Shown here in pieces: positions 12,836 through 25,000 of a stretch of 64,000 bases of DNA. Source of the stretch: Liolophura sinensis (taxonomy: Eukaryota; Mollusca; Polyplacophora; Chitonida; Chitonidae); the NCBI RefSeq assembly GCF_032854445.1, contig NC_088300.1, positions 22,117,608 through 22,181,607 of the forward strand, written 5' to 3'. Made by a program: the position numbers and the translations under genes. The notes below the pieces were generated by a model that worked only from the letters and a program-made list of their open reading frames with translations, made no database searches and had not been told where the DNA came from. The first letter of the stretch is position 1. Every line of letters starts with the position of its first letter.

Positions 12836-14181
12836 CTGGTAAAAGAATCCTATACATCTTATACCGTTTTCATATTTTTACATATATCTTTTTCATCTGG
12901 AGCTTAAATGAACTTAATAAACGAGAAACACAACACTTTTAAAGCCATCTTTGCTGCGCCCTAGCTACCCCCGGAGCTGGCTAGAGAATTTGGGCTAACT
13001 TTAAAATCTAAGACAAAAATGCTTTAGCCGATGGCTAAATATTTTCTTTGTAAAACGGGCTAGACGAATTTGCTAGTCGACTGAGTTAGCCGCGTAAGCT
13101 GTACATTAAGAGATTTTGTGAAATGAATCGTCCAAAAGACTTTCCCATTGCTATTTGCAGATATTTCCGTGTTGGGGTCCAGCATAACACAGACAGAGCA
13201 CACGTACAATAGGTCAGAGAATACGTATCTGTCTGCAGGAAGTCCTGCGATAAATCAGCTCTGTTATATGAGATTGGATTGTCAGTTAGTGGTCCCAGTT
13301 CTAGCGTTAGGAAGCACAGATCAGATCGTCAATAAAAACACGCATTAATTTCTGTGGCCATGAATGTCGAGACAATAACACGAGGCTAGACAGCTCATTG
13401 CTCCAGGACGGAAGATGGCCTTTACAAAACTAACACGAGAGAATAGACAGGTATTCCCAAGAGACTAGCAAATGCAGAGTTCATTTCAGATCTCTAATGA
13501 ATATTGCTACATATTGCTACACATTCGGTACATTTTGTGTATTTGGGTACATTTTGTTGTGTCTCGGTACATTTATATTACTGATGTTTACTTTGCAGAT
13601 TGTGGGAACAGCATTTAGTGATCTGTACAAAGTGACCATATTCCGCTGGCTAACCCACCACCAAACAATGGCAATATCGAAAGAACAACTTAAGCTTCGT
13701 CGTAACATCTCGCTCAGCGTTTTGACATGTTCATTGCACAGAATTTCTAGCAAATGTTAGTGAATTTCAAAGTTTAATCTAATGTATTCTAACCAACACG
13801 TTTCCACCATGTACTCCACATTCACATGACTATTCTCATATGGCGTGGTTTTTAAATTGTAGAAGATTATCTGGGCACGAAGTGTTGATTATTGCCATAA
13901 TCAAATCCTCGAGTTTTCTTAAACAGCATTCAAACGATAAATAACCAGTTGAACTTAAAGCAATGTGAACCACGTTTTAGTATATTCCCTCTTGCGTCTG
14001 CTCAACAAGTTAAGAGGTCAACTGGAGTAATATTTATTAGAAAACCAATACTGACATGTCCCCTTCACGGTTTATATTTTAACTTACCGTAATGTTCAAC
14101 TGGGAATCCTCTATTTTTCAGCAAGATTATTTCATTTGAGACTTCTCTCTATTTAGGTTCAAACGCCTGGGTATTTACAGA
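12836..14181. other. Intergenic, with one possible exon-like stretch
   Basis: The stretch at 12940-13090 is rich in GCTA/TAGC words but shows no clear terminal repeats. At about 13600 a TTTACTTTGCAG is followed by an open frame to 13760 (IVGTAFSDLYKVTIFRWLTH and on) that looks protein-like but that I cannot assign. It ends at a TAG with no partner exon visible. Three imperfect CGGTACATTTT units lie at 13523-13575. Confidence 0.3.
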
Positions 14182-14239
14182 TAACATTTTAGCTCTGTGC
14201 TCGTTATCCTAACATTTTAGCTCTGTGCTCGTTATCCTA
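14182..14239 (+). repeat. Perfect 28-bp tandem duplication
   Basis: The 28-bp unit starting TAACATTTTAGCTCTGTGCT appears twice with no mismatches (14182 and 14210), followed by a decayed TAGCAC. Perfect identity suggests a recent slippage event. Confidence 0.85.
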
Positions 14240-14814
14240 GCACTTTGAGAGATTGCTAACAAAACCAGAATTATTGTACGTGTCCTCATGTTATTTTCAG
14301 GCTGTTATGCATTATACTATGACCTTACTGTGAGCTGAGAGTTAAACATAAAAATATAACGTGAATGCCTGCGGCAAAATATTTTCTGAACATTTAAATA
14401 TTTGGCACAGATCATTATATTAGAGCGTTTATGTGTTACAATAAAAAAAGTGTTTCGACAAAAAGAAAAATTAATAACATAAAATAATACATATAGCTTA
14501 ATCCATGCCATGCTCTTAACTGTAGAAAGGGGGTGGTTCTTCACACAGACATTTCTATACCAAAGGATCAGTGATAGCTGCCGGTCAGTGACACTAACTG
14601 TGTTATAAAACGGGTCACGTTATGCCAGTGGCAACGGTCAGTTTGTACTTGTTGCTGTGGCTGGTCGGGAGATTGATAGAGGTCAGTTACTGCTTAACTC
14701 TTATGGTCAGACATTTCTCTTGAGACTCTGAAATATGTTAACTATAGCCAACAGGGACGTACAAAATCTCATCGGATGCTGGACATCTTCTGCTCTCCTA
14801 TACACTGCATACAA

Positions 14815-14994
14815 CCGAGGTGGTTAGGGTGCGCAATGACCCAGGAGCAGCTCAGCACGGTTAAAGTCCAAGGGTCTGGCAGATGATCGTGGGATTCCTA
14901 AGCCCGGTTTCCTCCCACCATAATGCTGGGCGCCGTCGTATAAGTGAAATAGTCTTGAGTACGGCATAAAACACCAACCAAATAAAAATAAATG
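14815..14994 (+). mobile_element. SINE family 1, near full length
   Basis: The tRNA-like 5' part is GAGGTGGTTAGGGTGCGCAA then TGACCCAGGAGC. The body contains GATGATCGTGGGATTCC and GGTTTCCTCCCACCATAATG. The tail is CGTATAAGTGAAATAGTCTT then GAGTACGGCATAAAACACC, ending in A/T-rich (AAAT)n. This is the commonest interspersed repeat in the window and the main hint of a lophotrochozoan source. Confidence 0.8.
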
Positions 14995-15039
14995 ACTCGA
15001 GTCATACCTTACACATTAACATCGATAATCTTGGCACTA

Positions 15040-15256
15040 CATCGCTTTGCACTCAGCATAAGGGGAATAGGACAAGTACTGGACGGTCGGGCGTCAGTAT
15101 GATGTGACTAGGTGGAGCGTCCCGTCTGGTGTGTTTAAACAACTATGAACATGTCGGCATTGGGTCCGGCCTGCCACAACAAGACACCGTCATGATATGA
15201 CCGAATGATGTTGAAAACAGTGGTACATCCCAATCAATCCAACAAACAAACAAAAT
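15040..15256 (+). mobile_element. SINE-like family 2 copy
   Basis: GTCAGTATGATGTGACTAGG then TGGAGCGTCCCGTCTGGTGT matches, in reverse complement, the element at 58000-58180. The 3' end is (AAAC)n, which is typical of a retroposon tail. Confidence 0.6.
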
Positions 15257-15402
15257 ACTTTACAAACAAGCGAACGGCAGAGACCTGACAAGTGGAATGA
15301 CTGTGATATAGAATAAACACACGAGACTGTTGGATATTGTCGTGATCTCATGATATTGCTTAGTAAGTAAGACTTTGCCTTGCTTCAGCCTCCTTTCTTT
15401 GC

Positions 15403-15627
15403 GGGGCCTCCGTGGCTGACTTGGTTAGCGCGCTAGCGCGACGTAATGACCCAGGAGTCTCTCACTAATGCGGTCGCTGTAAGTTGAAGTCCAGCTCATG
15501 CTGGCTTCCTTTCTGGCCGTACTTGGGAAGGTCTGTCGGCAACCTGCGGATGGTCGTGGGTTTCCACCCACCATAATGCTGGCCGCCGTAGTATAAGTGA
15601 AATATTCTTGAGTACGGCGTAATACTT
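15403..15627 (+). mobile_element. SINE family 1, full length
   Basis: The head GGCCTCCGTGGCTGACTTGG then TTAGCGCG is a tRNA-derived A-box region. The body holds AGTTGAAGTCCAGCTCATGC. The conserved tail is CACCATAATGCTGGCCGCCG then TATAAGTGAAATATTCTTGA and GTACGGCGTAA. It is the best-preserved copy in the window, only about 400 bp from another copy of the same family. Confidence 0.85.
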
Positions 15628-17317
15628 TTTATTAGGCGTAATTATTTACACGTTTGGAAAGTTTGTCTTCCCTCTGTAGTTTTTTAAAACAAGTTGTTTG
15701 AAATACAACAGCTGTGTTGTCTGTAATGAAGAAAACAATGTATTAGATGTGTCAGAGGTCATCTCCATCTTTAGCTCTGTTAGTGTGAAGGGAGCTGGCG
15801 ATAACATAAAACAATATATTGAGAACGGTGCTATCAAAGGATAGATGGGACATTAGCTTAAAAGAAGACTGAAGTACTTCAGTGTATCAGTAAACGTGTA
15901 AATATATATACGTTAGCACGTACACCATAGCCGCCGTGAAGATGTTGTGCGTGAATTTGGCCATGTTTTTTCTGGGAATAAGACCCAGTCATAACAATAT
16001 AGTATTATGAGGTGTTCATTCTGATAACATCATTTATGTGCGCCCTCGGGATCTCTCTAGCTGTCCCCCACACGCTGACAGATAGAATATATCATAGGGT
16101 ATATAGTAGACGGATTACATGTTTTTTTTTAATTCTGTCAGATTTTAATATTTCATTTACTCTGCAGAAATCATCCTCGTAATTGTTGTACTGAATCACT
16201 CTCTTAGTAAATTTTTTTGCGATATAATTCAGACCTTGTCCACTACTCTAATCTCTTGTCTGATCCAATCGGACCCTGACACATTGATCGACTGTGGATA
16301 AACCAATTGCAGATGGAATTACCACAGGGAGCCTTTGTGTGCGAAGCGCTTACCTTGTACACCTCTCCGTGTTGCTAGGTTGAGTTTGCGGAGATAAGAT
16401 TTATGTAAATGTAAGACTGCGCAAAAAAGGATGAATTAGAGGAATTATCGATGTGCGAAAGTACATTTCGCAAAGAAATGGTGAATTCGGCTCTGAGAGA
16501 ATGTTGTAGCGAAACGTAGATTCCTTCCAGCTGTGATTGCCCAGTCTCGATGATAAAGATATAAGTGCCCACTTCACGGATACCAGGGCAGCTTATTTAC
16601 GCCACGACGTGTCAAGGGTTCACGCAGACCACCTCTTCCCTCCAGTGCTCACAGCAAACACACCAAGGTACTATAATACCTCGGAGATTTATCGATGGGC
16701 TGTCAAAACACAGTGTCTGCACAATAGGACGTCGATTGCCTGATTCCTATAGATGACATCTAAGTAACTCTTACCGTGAGGCAGAGACCCTTCCGGCATG
16801 CGTTCAGTCGACCAAATCTCGCGTAGACGGCAGTCGTGACTATCTGCTTTTTATTGGCTGTATTTCCTTATCACATCAAGCGATGTCTGACGTTGTCGAG
16901 ATGAATCGAGCTAGACCATATATCTCTGTCAGAAAACTTGTCCTGTGACCGAATAGACTGTTACAAAATCACCGGCAATTCATGTATTTAGATTCTTATC
17001 ACATATAGTTAATAAACGAGTGAATTATTTTACAATATAGGGTTGCAATATTTAGCGTGATCAAAAAGATAAACTGCAACTACTCAAGGTGCAGAATTTT
17101 ATAATTTCGAAAAACTCTTTGAACACTGTACATTGACGTTCCACTCGTTAGCTGTCTTTAGCGTTCAACGTACCCTATGTCTAGTGCTCTGTGCCAATGA
17201 ACTATATTCTTTCCTTAAAATATGCTTATCACAGTAACATTTTTTTTCATAAAAATTTAAGACACTTCTCTGCCACGCTTTTTACTGGGCTTTTACTGTC
17301 CATTTCTTAAAAGTAGG
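15628..17317. other. Intergenic, nothing recognised
   Basis: Two overlapping frames are open at 16537-16756 but neither resembles a known protein. A T-run lies at 16122-16131. I see no other supported feature. Confidence 0.4.
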
Positions 17318-17420
17318 TCCATAATGCTGGTCTCCGTCGTATAAGTGAAATATTCTTGAGTACGGAGTAAGACATCGATAAAATAAATAAATAAATAAAT
17401 GAATGGATGAATGAATAAAG
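17318..17420 (+). mobile_element. SINE family 1, 3' tail only
   Basis: CATAATGCTGGTCTCCGTCG then TATAAGTGAAATATTCTTGA and GTACGGAGTAAG, followed by a long (AAAT)n/(GAAT)n microsatellite. The 5' half is missing, as usual for truncated retroposons. Confidence 0.75.
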
Positions 17421-19349
17421 CAGCTTCATCGTAATAATATTTAGGGGGTGCACTATTTTGTCTATTGCGCTAAATGCTGCCAGCTCAGTTTTCACTCTTT
17501 CATTTCCTTTACATCATCAGACATGTATTGTATTCCAGTAATGGACACTCTCTTCTAATGGAACACTGGCTGTTTCAGGGCGAAACCGTCTGACCTATAG
17601 CATGCTTCCCTCCCGCTAGAAGCATTACAGCAAATCATGTCCTGTCGGACGCCACTGCTTCGTATCAACGACAAAACCTAATCGCCTCCACCTTATCTCC
17701 CCCCCCCCCCCGCACATACACACCCATGCCCTCTTCATCTTGTGAGTCTGCGAGGTTCCTTGGCTCGATTTTAGTTCAGTTATCGTCTTTTTACAAAAAT
17801 GAGCTAAATGATGTGAAATGTAGCTGTTGTTAATTTAATTATTTTTCATCACTGAGTTTTGGTTGTACTTTAATTAGGAAAGTGCTGACTACTTTGTCTG
17901 CCTGTCTGTCTTATAAACAAGTCTGGGGGACTCTTAATGATTTGGTTTTAGCGAAGAAATAAATCATAATGTTTATGGATTCTTTTACTCCGTGCCCTGG
18001 GGCATCTTCCATATAGCAGCCATAGTTTTCGGCAAGTAGTTCTAGCACGGTGCCAAAAAACACTAACAAATGCTCTTGGCAGTTGGATATGTGCTTTGTT
18101 TTGAAGCAAGTGGTTAACAGATTCTACGAAGTCACATCGCACTTGTCAACACGATCTGTTTTGATCGTACGGTTAAATAGGCTGAAATATGAAAGCTTTT
18201 CCAAGAAGCAGTTGTTCATAAACTATGTTCATTGTTGTAATTACAATGAATCTTTTATTTATGGGAATATTATTTTTATAAAGGTGTGAATAAGTCATGC
18301 CTTAAGGGACATATCACAAAAGCTGGGAAACTTTTCAACCTTCCGAGCTTTATTGACCATCAATCTGAAATGCTGGTCCATGTATCAGGAAATCGTTATA
18401 TACATACATGCATAAAATACTTTACATTGTGAGCCCCTTCAATGGAAAGATTTACATCAAGGCAAGAAGAGGTGTTTTAGGGACTCATGCCGCTCTAATC
18501 AACAGTGGGCAATTGACAGAGAACTATGTGTATTGTTACAGTGCTGCGGCATAAAATCAGTGGATCCCACTTAAACAATTCCCCGTAACTTTAGATACTA
18601 AACTTGCACTTCTCGTTGGACAAAGCATAGTTGTCAGAGTTGGATTTAACGATACCAACGTCCACACGATCAGAAAACAACATTCGTCCTTGAGGAAATT
18701 AACAGAATAGTCACGTAGGCCAATGAAAAACGACCATAATGAAGAGCTACCGCTTTTTGGCATGCATGTAAACTGTAGAGTAGTGCGGATCACTTTGTGT
18801 CTGTTAAATATGAGAATCATTACGAAAACAATCGTGCTCAAGGGTGTGTCTTTTGAAGGTTCTTGGCCCATGGTTAATCAGGACACTTGTATTCATTTGT
18901 ACCACTCTAATTCGTGACTGTATCCAGTGCACGAATGCACTATACTTCTTTGTGCGCAGGAACAGCTATAGACCATTTCTACTTGAGGTGTTGTGAACTA
19001 CATGATCTTTATGGTAGTAACTTTTTACATGACCATGTTTGGATTGCAATTTTTTGCCCATTTTGTCACATCATTAAAGACTAGCGTCCCAATAGTATCA
19101 TAAAGTCTCGGTCAGCCAGTGCCCTGACTCTTTAACTTGTTACTGGAAGGGAACACCAGCGGCGTGATGTCAAAGACTACAGCAAAGAGAGTAAAACCAG
19201 AGCAACGATGACAGCGTGCAATGTCCACAAACGTTGTATGGCGTGCCGTAACAGTAGTCAAGGCAGCCAGAATGTGGAGAAATAAGAATTCTGGTCAGCA
19301 GTCTACTGTGTTAGTATGCAAATAATGACCTGACTGATAAACCCATTTA
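17421..19349. other. Intergenic, nothing recognised
   Basis: A poly-C run lies at 17700-17711. Open frames at 18050-18289 (+), 18723-18917 (+) and 18557-18871 (-) have no family I can name. A short fragment at about 19170-19215 (GAGTAAAACCAGAGCAACGA) belongs to dispersed repeat X. Confidence 0.4.
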
Positions 19350-19745
19350 CAAGGTTTGTTATTTTGGTTGTTACAACCGCATTTAGTATAAAGGTTGTTA
19401 TCTGTTTGATAAACCTCCACTTGAACTATAAAGTTTGTTATCTGTTTGATAACGTCCAATTGGATTGGACGGCTTGCTATCTGTACGATAACCCCTACTT
19501 GGAATATAAGGTTTGATACCTGTTTGATGACCACCAATCGCTCTGTAAGGCTTGTTCCCTGTTTGATAACCCTCACTTGGATTGTAAGGTTTATTATCTG
19601 TTTGATAACACCCACTTGTATTGTAAGGTTTGATATCTGTTTGATAACACCCACTAGTATTGTAAGGTTTGTTATCTGTTTGATAACACCCACTTGCTCT
19701 GGAAGGTTTGTTATCTGTCTGATAACCATCACTTCCAATATAAAT
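19350..19745 (+). repeat. 39-bp tandem array carrying a TATC/GATA palindrome
   Basis: About nine clear 39-bp units, with exact 39-bp spacing at 19588, 19627 and 19666. The consensus contains TTATCTGTTTGATAACACCC and then ACTTGTATTGTAAGG. The core TTATC-TGTTT-GATAA is an inverted repeat. The right GATAA is kept in eight of nine units and the left TATC in seven. As 39 is a multiple of three, both strands stay open (206 residues minus, 117 plus) with 13-residue repeats. I do not treat these frames as genes. Confidence 0.85.
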
Positions 19746-21600
19746 GCAACTATGACTTTTGCTTTGTATTTCAGCAAAAATAGTAAACGATGCATTTGAT
19801 GATACATCAGATGTATTTCGCTAACAAGCTTCCCTTTACATGGGTAAAACAACACCTGCAGAATGTACCTGTCATTATTTACCATTATATTATAATGATA
19901 AATAGACACACTCACATTTCCAATAAGAAAGTTTCTCTGTACTAGAAGAAGCGGTATTGCAATGTAAGTGTAACCTGAATCTTCTCGACGGTTGACAAAT
20001 TGCCCATTACGATTTCCTCAGCCGTTCGTGTGAATGACATTATCATATCAACTGTTGGCCTGGGAAAGCTCAGGTGGACTGTTACTATCAGTAGAACTCG
20101 CATCGGAATAAAACTGGTTAAAGTTACATTTCCACGTCTCTGAGAAGTTGTTATACGACGGATACTTCAGACTGAACGGTCCGACCATGTTGATCAGCCA
20201 TTGCTGTGAAAAGATATACGATAAGGTTACTTACCCGGGTTTAATGTCGCTTTCTACATTCGTTCGGTCATACAACGACGGTGGCTTCTTGGAAAAATGC
20301 TGACATATTTTTCGTGCGGCTTAACGGCATTGTCATGCCAAAGACACCTGACACTACACGCCAGCTGTGAACGGACACCAGGCCTTAATGCTGAGTGCGA
20401 AAGGAAGAACTTTCAAAATTACCATGTTTGAAATCTCAGGTATGTTTAAGTCTCAAATTTACGAGAAGGTGGACATTGTATTCAGTCGATCATCGCATTG
20501 TTGTCGGACACAATAGCGGCAGAATTCGTGTTGGTGACAGGTGGAAAATTATTGATAAGCCATTTAGCGCTGGAACTTTTAGATTTCTGTATGCTCACGA
20601 CTCAATTCATTTTCCATTGATGTTATGAAATTTATCAGACTATCGATTGATATCGTATTGGGTTTTCTTGGGTTGGTACTCGCATACTGTTGAGACTCTC
20701 ATAGATACATGTATTCATCACGAACTATTTTAAATCAATGCAACATATATATATTTTTGTGTGTGAGGCAACATTTGGAAATTCTGACGTAAATTGACAG
20801 AGCAGAAGAGGGAAACCATATGTGCTGCTCAGCAAACAAACTCTCTGCCAGCTACCATTATTTTTGAACCACCACGATTGCATGTCTGGGATGGTTCCCC
20901 TGAGAAAAGAATGCGTCGTGTTGGTATACTCTATGCAGAAGGATGCACTGACAACACTCTGTCCATAGTCACGTGACTGACCAGCGTAATGAACTGTGGT
21001 CTATACATTGGCTCATGAAAGCAAAAGTACTATAAATCAAAATTTCTGGCGTGCCGTATCCTGTCGCCAGTTCCTGATATCATCTTATTGGATTCCTCCG
21101 CTTCCAGGTTAATAATTCAGTCGGCGAGAAAACCTTGAAGTATTTTCGGAATGGTGTTCTTTCGCGCTACGGCTTGTTCCCACGAGAAGACTTCATAAGC
21201 TCGGAGTGCCGTTCTGTCGATGTTAATGTATTATTTGCTGAAATTGTATAAGCAGTCCCCGCCACTTCTCTCTTATTCTCCCGTCCGTGTAGCCACATAG
21301 ATCAAGGCTTGGTATGCCGCTGTTCCTCAAAAGGTGGCAGCTGGGTTTACGGTGGGAGTCAGCGACTAACATCCCTACCAGTTATCCCCCTAGTCTGTGT
21401 GCTGTGAGCGTGCAAAGCGTCAGCCGTCCACGAGGACTTTAAAGTGGGGATTAATCAAATCAATCGACAAAATCAATATATGCTGAACCTACGCGGGACA
21501 ACGCAGAGGATTTCTGTATTTTAAACTCAATTTTAATTCTGTCTAAGATTTCAAAACAGCGGGGATTTTCTTCGTTGGATTTTGCGATGCACAGGAGAGA
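19746..21600. other. Intergenic region upstream of globin 1
   Basis: Short open frames at 20395-20628 and 20794-20976 are unassigned. A short (AT)n run lies near 20746. No gene is supported. Confidence 0.4.
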
Positions 21601-21667
21601 ATTCCAGTTCTATTTCTAGTGATCTAGCGGTGATTCTGTTCAGTGGGGAATTATGCCCCCAAAACAG

Positions 21668-21672
21668 CCAAT
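21668..21672 (+). promoter_or_regulatory. Candidate CCAAT box of globin 1
   Basis: AGCCAATGAGAG lies 187 bp upstream of the globin 1 start codon in a locally GC-richer stretch. A CCAAT box 60-100 bp before a start site would place transcription start near 21730-21770. I see no TATA box. The motif is short and this is only positional inference. Confidence 0.25.
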
Positions 21673-21858
21673 GAGAGATTAGGCCGGGACTCAGCCTTCC
21701 GCTATCAGCTCACAAGTACTGTCTCGCATTAACACAGCAACGCAAGACGGGAGAGACTTGTGTAACTACGGTCGGGACATGTCGTGTACCTGTTGGCTCC
21801 AAACTCGATGGGGATTAGTCCTTGAGAGGATTTGTTCTTGACTGAGTGACACAGGACA

Positions 21859-22058
21859 ATGGGTTGTCATTACTCTCGGAGTTACAAACCTGACCCATCC
21901 AACAAGAGTCAAGAATTCAACTCATTGACGAATGCGACCCAAAACACAAAGACTGACGAGAGGTTAGGATTAACTGCTCGAGAGGTATTCAGACTTACTA
22001 AGTCTTGGAAGGGCATTAAGCGAAATATGGAGCACACTGGGGTAGAAATGTTTGTAAG
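21859..22058 (+). CDS. Globin 1 (globin X-like), exon 1 of 3
   Basis: This exon encodes residues 1-66 and the first two bases of codon 67. The start is secure: ATG has a strong context (ACAATGG) and an in-frame TGA lies at 21847-21849. The protein opens MGCHYS, matching the N-myristoylation pattern MGxxxS with Cys3 available for palmitoylation. Known globin X proteins are anchored to membranes this way, so membrane attachment is likely. Residues 7-35 are a polar leader outside the globin fold. Helix A begins near LGLTAREVFRLTKSW, with Trp50 at A12, and helix B follows (TGVEMFVR, Phe65 at B10). The donor AAG|GTAAGC gives a phase 2 intron at B12.2. The joined protein is 204 residues. The role in globin X relatives is thought to be redox, nitrite or oxygen chemistry at membranes; which applies here cannot be told from sequence. 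Confidence 0.85.
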
Positions 22059-25000
22059 GTAAGCCAGTCTACTGGTCAACGTTACCTCTTCGTCCAGAAG
22101 ATTCTTGATCTTTTCAACCCAGTTTAGATTCAAATTAGAAAAAAGAGTTCGTTGATTGTCTCTATGAACCTATGTGTCAAAAGGTGAAAAAAAAAAGTTT
22201 TCTAAAATTTAAGTCTAATAATATTAAAAAGTGTAACATGTTTTCATTTCCGCGGTCATGAGTATAAACTGCACAAGAAAAATTGAAGACCATAGTTACA
22301 CTATTATTTAAATGCACTCAAATTACTGTCATTACCTTGCGTGCATTTATTCTCCACTTTCCCCTTTACATGAAACACCCTTTTTAGCTGTGAGCACAGT
22401 ACCCGCCCTCTCCATCCCGCCCGCATCCTCGTGTGCAGGTGTTCATCAGTTTGAACTTCTGTACGGTTGAGCTTAATTGCTGGGCAATTGACCAACTACA
22501 TCAAAGATGAAGACAGCACACTTTATCGGGCTACTTCCGGAAAGCTTGATTCGCTGGCTCTCACCGTGCTCACCACTCCCATGTACTGTCCCATCATAGA
22601 TGACCTATACCACAGACTCAGTGTAAATGTTTTGCTCTACCTTAAGTTAAAGAACATTTACTCTTATTTTATGGTTTACACTGGTGGATATATAAATATA
22701 GTCCACCATTTCCGACACATAGTCAAAATATATGAACAAAATTACATTTTTACACGAGTTTGCGCAACAGTTGGAGCGACAGAAGTAAACATTGGGATTT
22801 TAAATAAATACTGTCAAGGAAAAAAAATAAATTGATATAAACTTTTCACAAACTATTCAGGCTAGCATCTCAAACCACTTCTAGCTAGAGATTGGCAAAA
22901 GTAACATGGCGACATGATGGACTGCAGTTAAGTTGGTCTGGACTCGTTCCGTGCATGTAACAGTAAATAGTGTTTTCTCTTACTTTCTGGGTGTTGACAC
23001 ATTCGGATGTTGATTATTTCTTGCAATAAGTAGAGCTAAATGCTTCCTTGTTACAAGAAGTTGTTCACTGCTAATAGATCTTCCGTGATATTCGTCTTTC
23101 TTTAGAGATAACACATTTTGCAAAGCAAAGAAACTCACTAAACAAAAGAATGCTCCAAGGTGTTGCGGGGCAGTATCCAGCTGTCGGGTTTTACTGTTTG
23201 AGTTTTTTTATATTATAGTATCCGGTGTGTGTTTTGTAGATCAGGGGATTCCTTGGCTCCATGGTAGCTCACCCCTGTCGAATGAACGGGATTCTCAGAG
23301 GTGACCCGCTTTGAAAACTCCACTGTTATCGTGTAATTGGCACAGAATTAACAAGTGTTGAAAGAGAGGTGTCAGACAAATTAGCAACAATCTCTAGTTG
23401 AAGATTATCAAGTTTTCAAAGTGAACGTTATCTGCGTTTATGACGCTTTACTGAATGCCCCTGAACAAAACCTGTCAAAGAGATGGTTTCTTTGAGGAAA
23501 AAGGTGTTATTTTTATTAGAATCACCACGCAAAGAAACAGTGATTGTAACTCCCGTGTTGAAAATAACGTTTTCATTGGATAAAACTGACAAAAGCGCGA
23601 ATTCTATTACATTGCTTATTTTCATTTTTGTACATGCTCAAAGAAATCGTGTTATTTCTTAACGTGCCATGAGAAAATCAATGCCCTTTTCGGATAGCAA
23701 GAAACCATGGAATGTTTGCATTTGACTCGTAGCAAAGGTAGAGGACCTAGTCACGCCTATTCATGAAAAGCATACATGTTTGTTTAGCAATCATTTGTGT
23801 GATAAGTATCATGTACGCGTCCATGGTAAGAAAAAAAATGACTGAAAGTCTTGCCACTACTTAATTAATTTGTCATGGAATACGTTTCGGGGGGAGAGGG
23901 CTGGGGAGAGTATTTGCAGAAAACAGTGAGAAACGTGTGCTTTACAGTTTCCTATACTGTACACATTAATGTTGTTCTGCCATAGGAATTGTCCGGTTTT
24001 GTACACAAAACATGAGAACCACGCAGAGCGTTTTGCAGGCCTAAACGTTAACTGTGGTTCGTAAGTCTGGACACCATACTACTCTCATTATCAGAATGAC
24101 ATGAACCGTATTATTACAACCATGGTGAGTTGTACCCAGTCCTGTACGCTGAATTTATACATGCTAAATATCATACACCTTATAACTGGAATTACCAGTG
24201 GTTGCACTTGCAGTTATTTATAAGACCGGTTTTTGCCTATAGCATCTGTTGCCGGATTCCACACAATCTATTTCTCAATCTTTTTGGGATTAATTAGTAA
24301 TAGCATCCCCCAGTGTTAAAGCGAAAGCCGACTAGGGTGGAGAACTGATTTGTTGAGCAGTGTATCTGATAGCGTTAACATGAAGTAGGTGAAGATTCCA
24401 GCTTTCTTGGCAACACGTTGTAAGCAACCCAGACCCAGGCAAGATTCCGACACGCTTTTTTCTATTCACATTATCATCAAATAGCTTTATGGCTAGTTTT
24501 TTGGTGTATATGAGTTATTTATGGTAAAATTGTAATACAAGCATAACTATGCAAAAATATGTTTTCTGTGTATTTTCCAAACTTCATTTGGCTGAAGTTA
24601 GCCTTAAATAACCTCGTATAATCCGATTTCTTCCCGAAAATACCTGCATGATATATGGGTGCCATTTGAACTTTTGCGGTATAACATATATAAGCGGTGA
24701 AATATTTCCTTGTGAGCTAACAAATGCTGACACATCCATAAATCTGTCGAAACACGTCATATACCTTCTGTTCAAGTCCCTCATTTTCCAGACTAAACAT
24801 TTTCGTTACATAATGTCTACAAATAAGCATTTGTAAAGATGTTAACATTCAAGTCAGTTTGTCCCAAACTATTGTTACTACGCACTGTAAGCATCATTTC
24901 AAACTTACAGCCGAAATTTTTACCAGTAAACTGTTGGTCTGCTAACGTCAACTTAGTCAACTCACGACTTTACACTGTGTTTCTGTCAAGTTGCTTTAGT

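Noticed and set aside
13600-13760. Exon after TTTGCAG with a protein-like frame
   Set aside because: No partner exon, no homology I can name, and the opposite strand is equally open.
19295-19915. 206-residue minus-strand protein with 13-residue repeats
   Set aside because: The frame follows the 39-bp array, the opposite strand is open as well, and the non-repeat ends look like no known protein.
20395-20976. Two plus-strand frames as upstream genes
   Set aside because: Short, unassigned, and without start, splice or repeat support.
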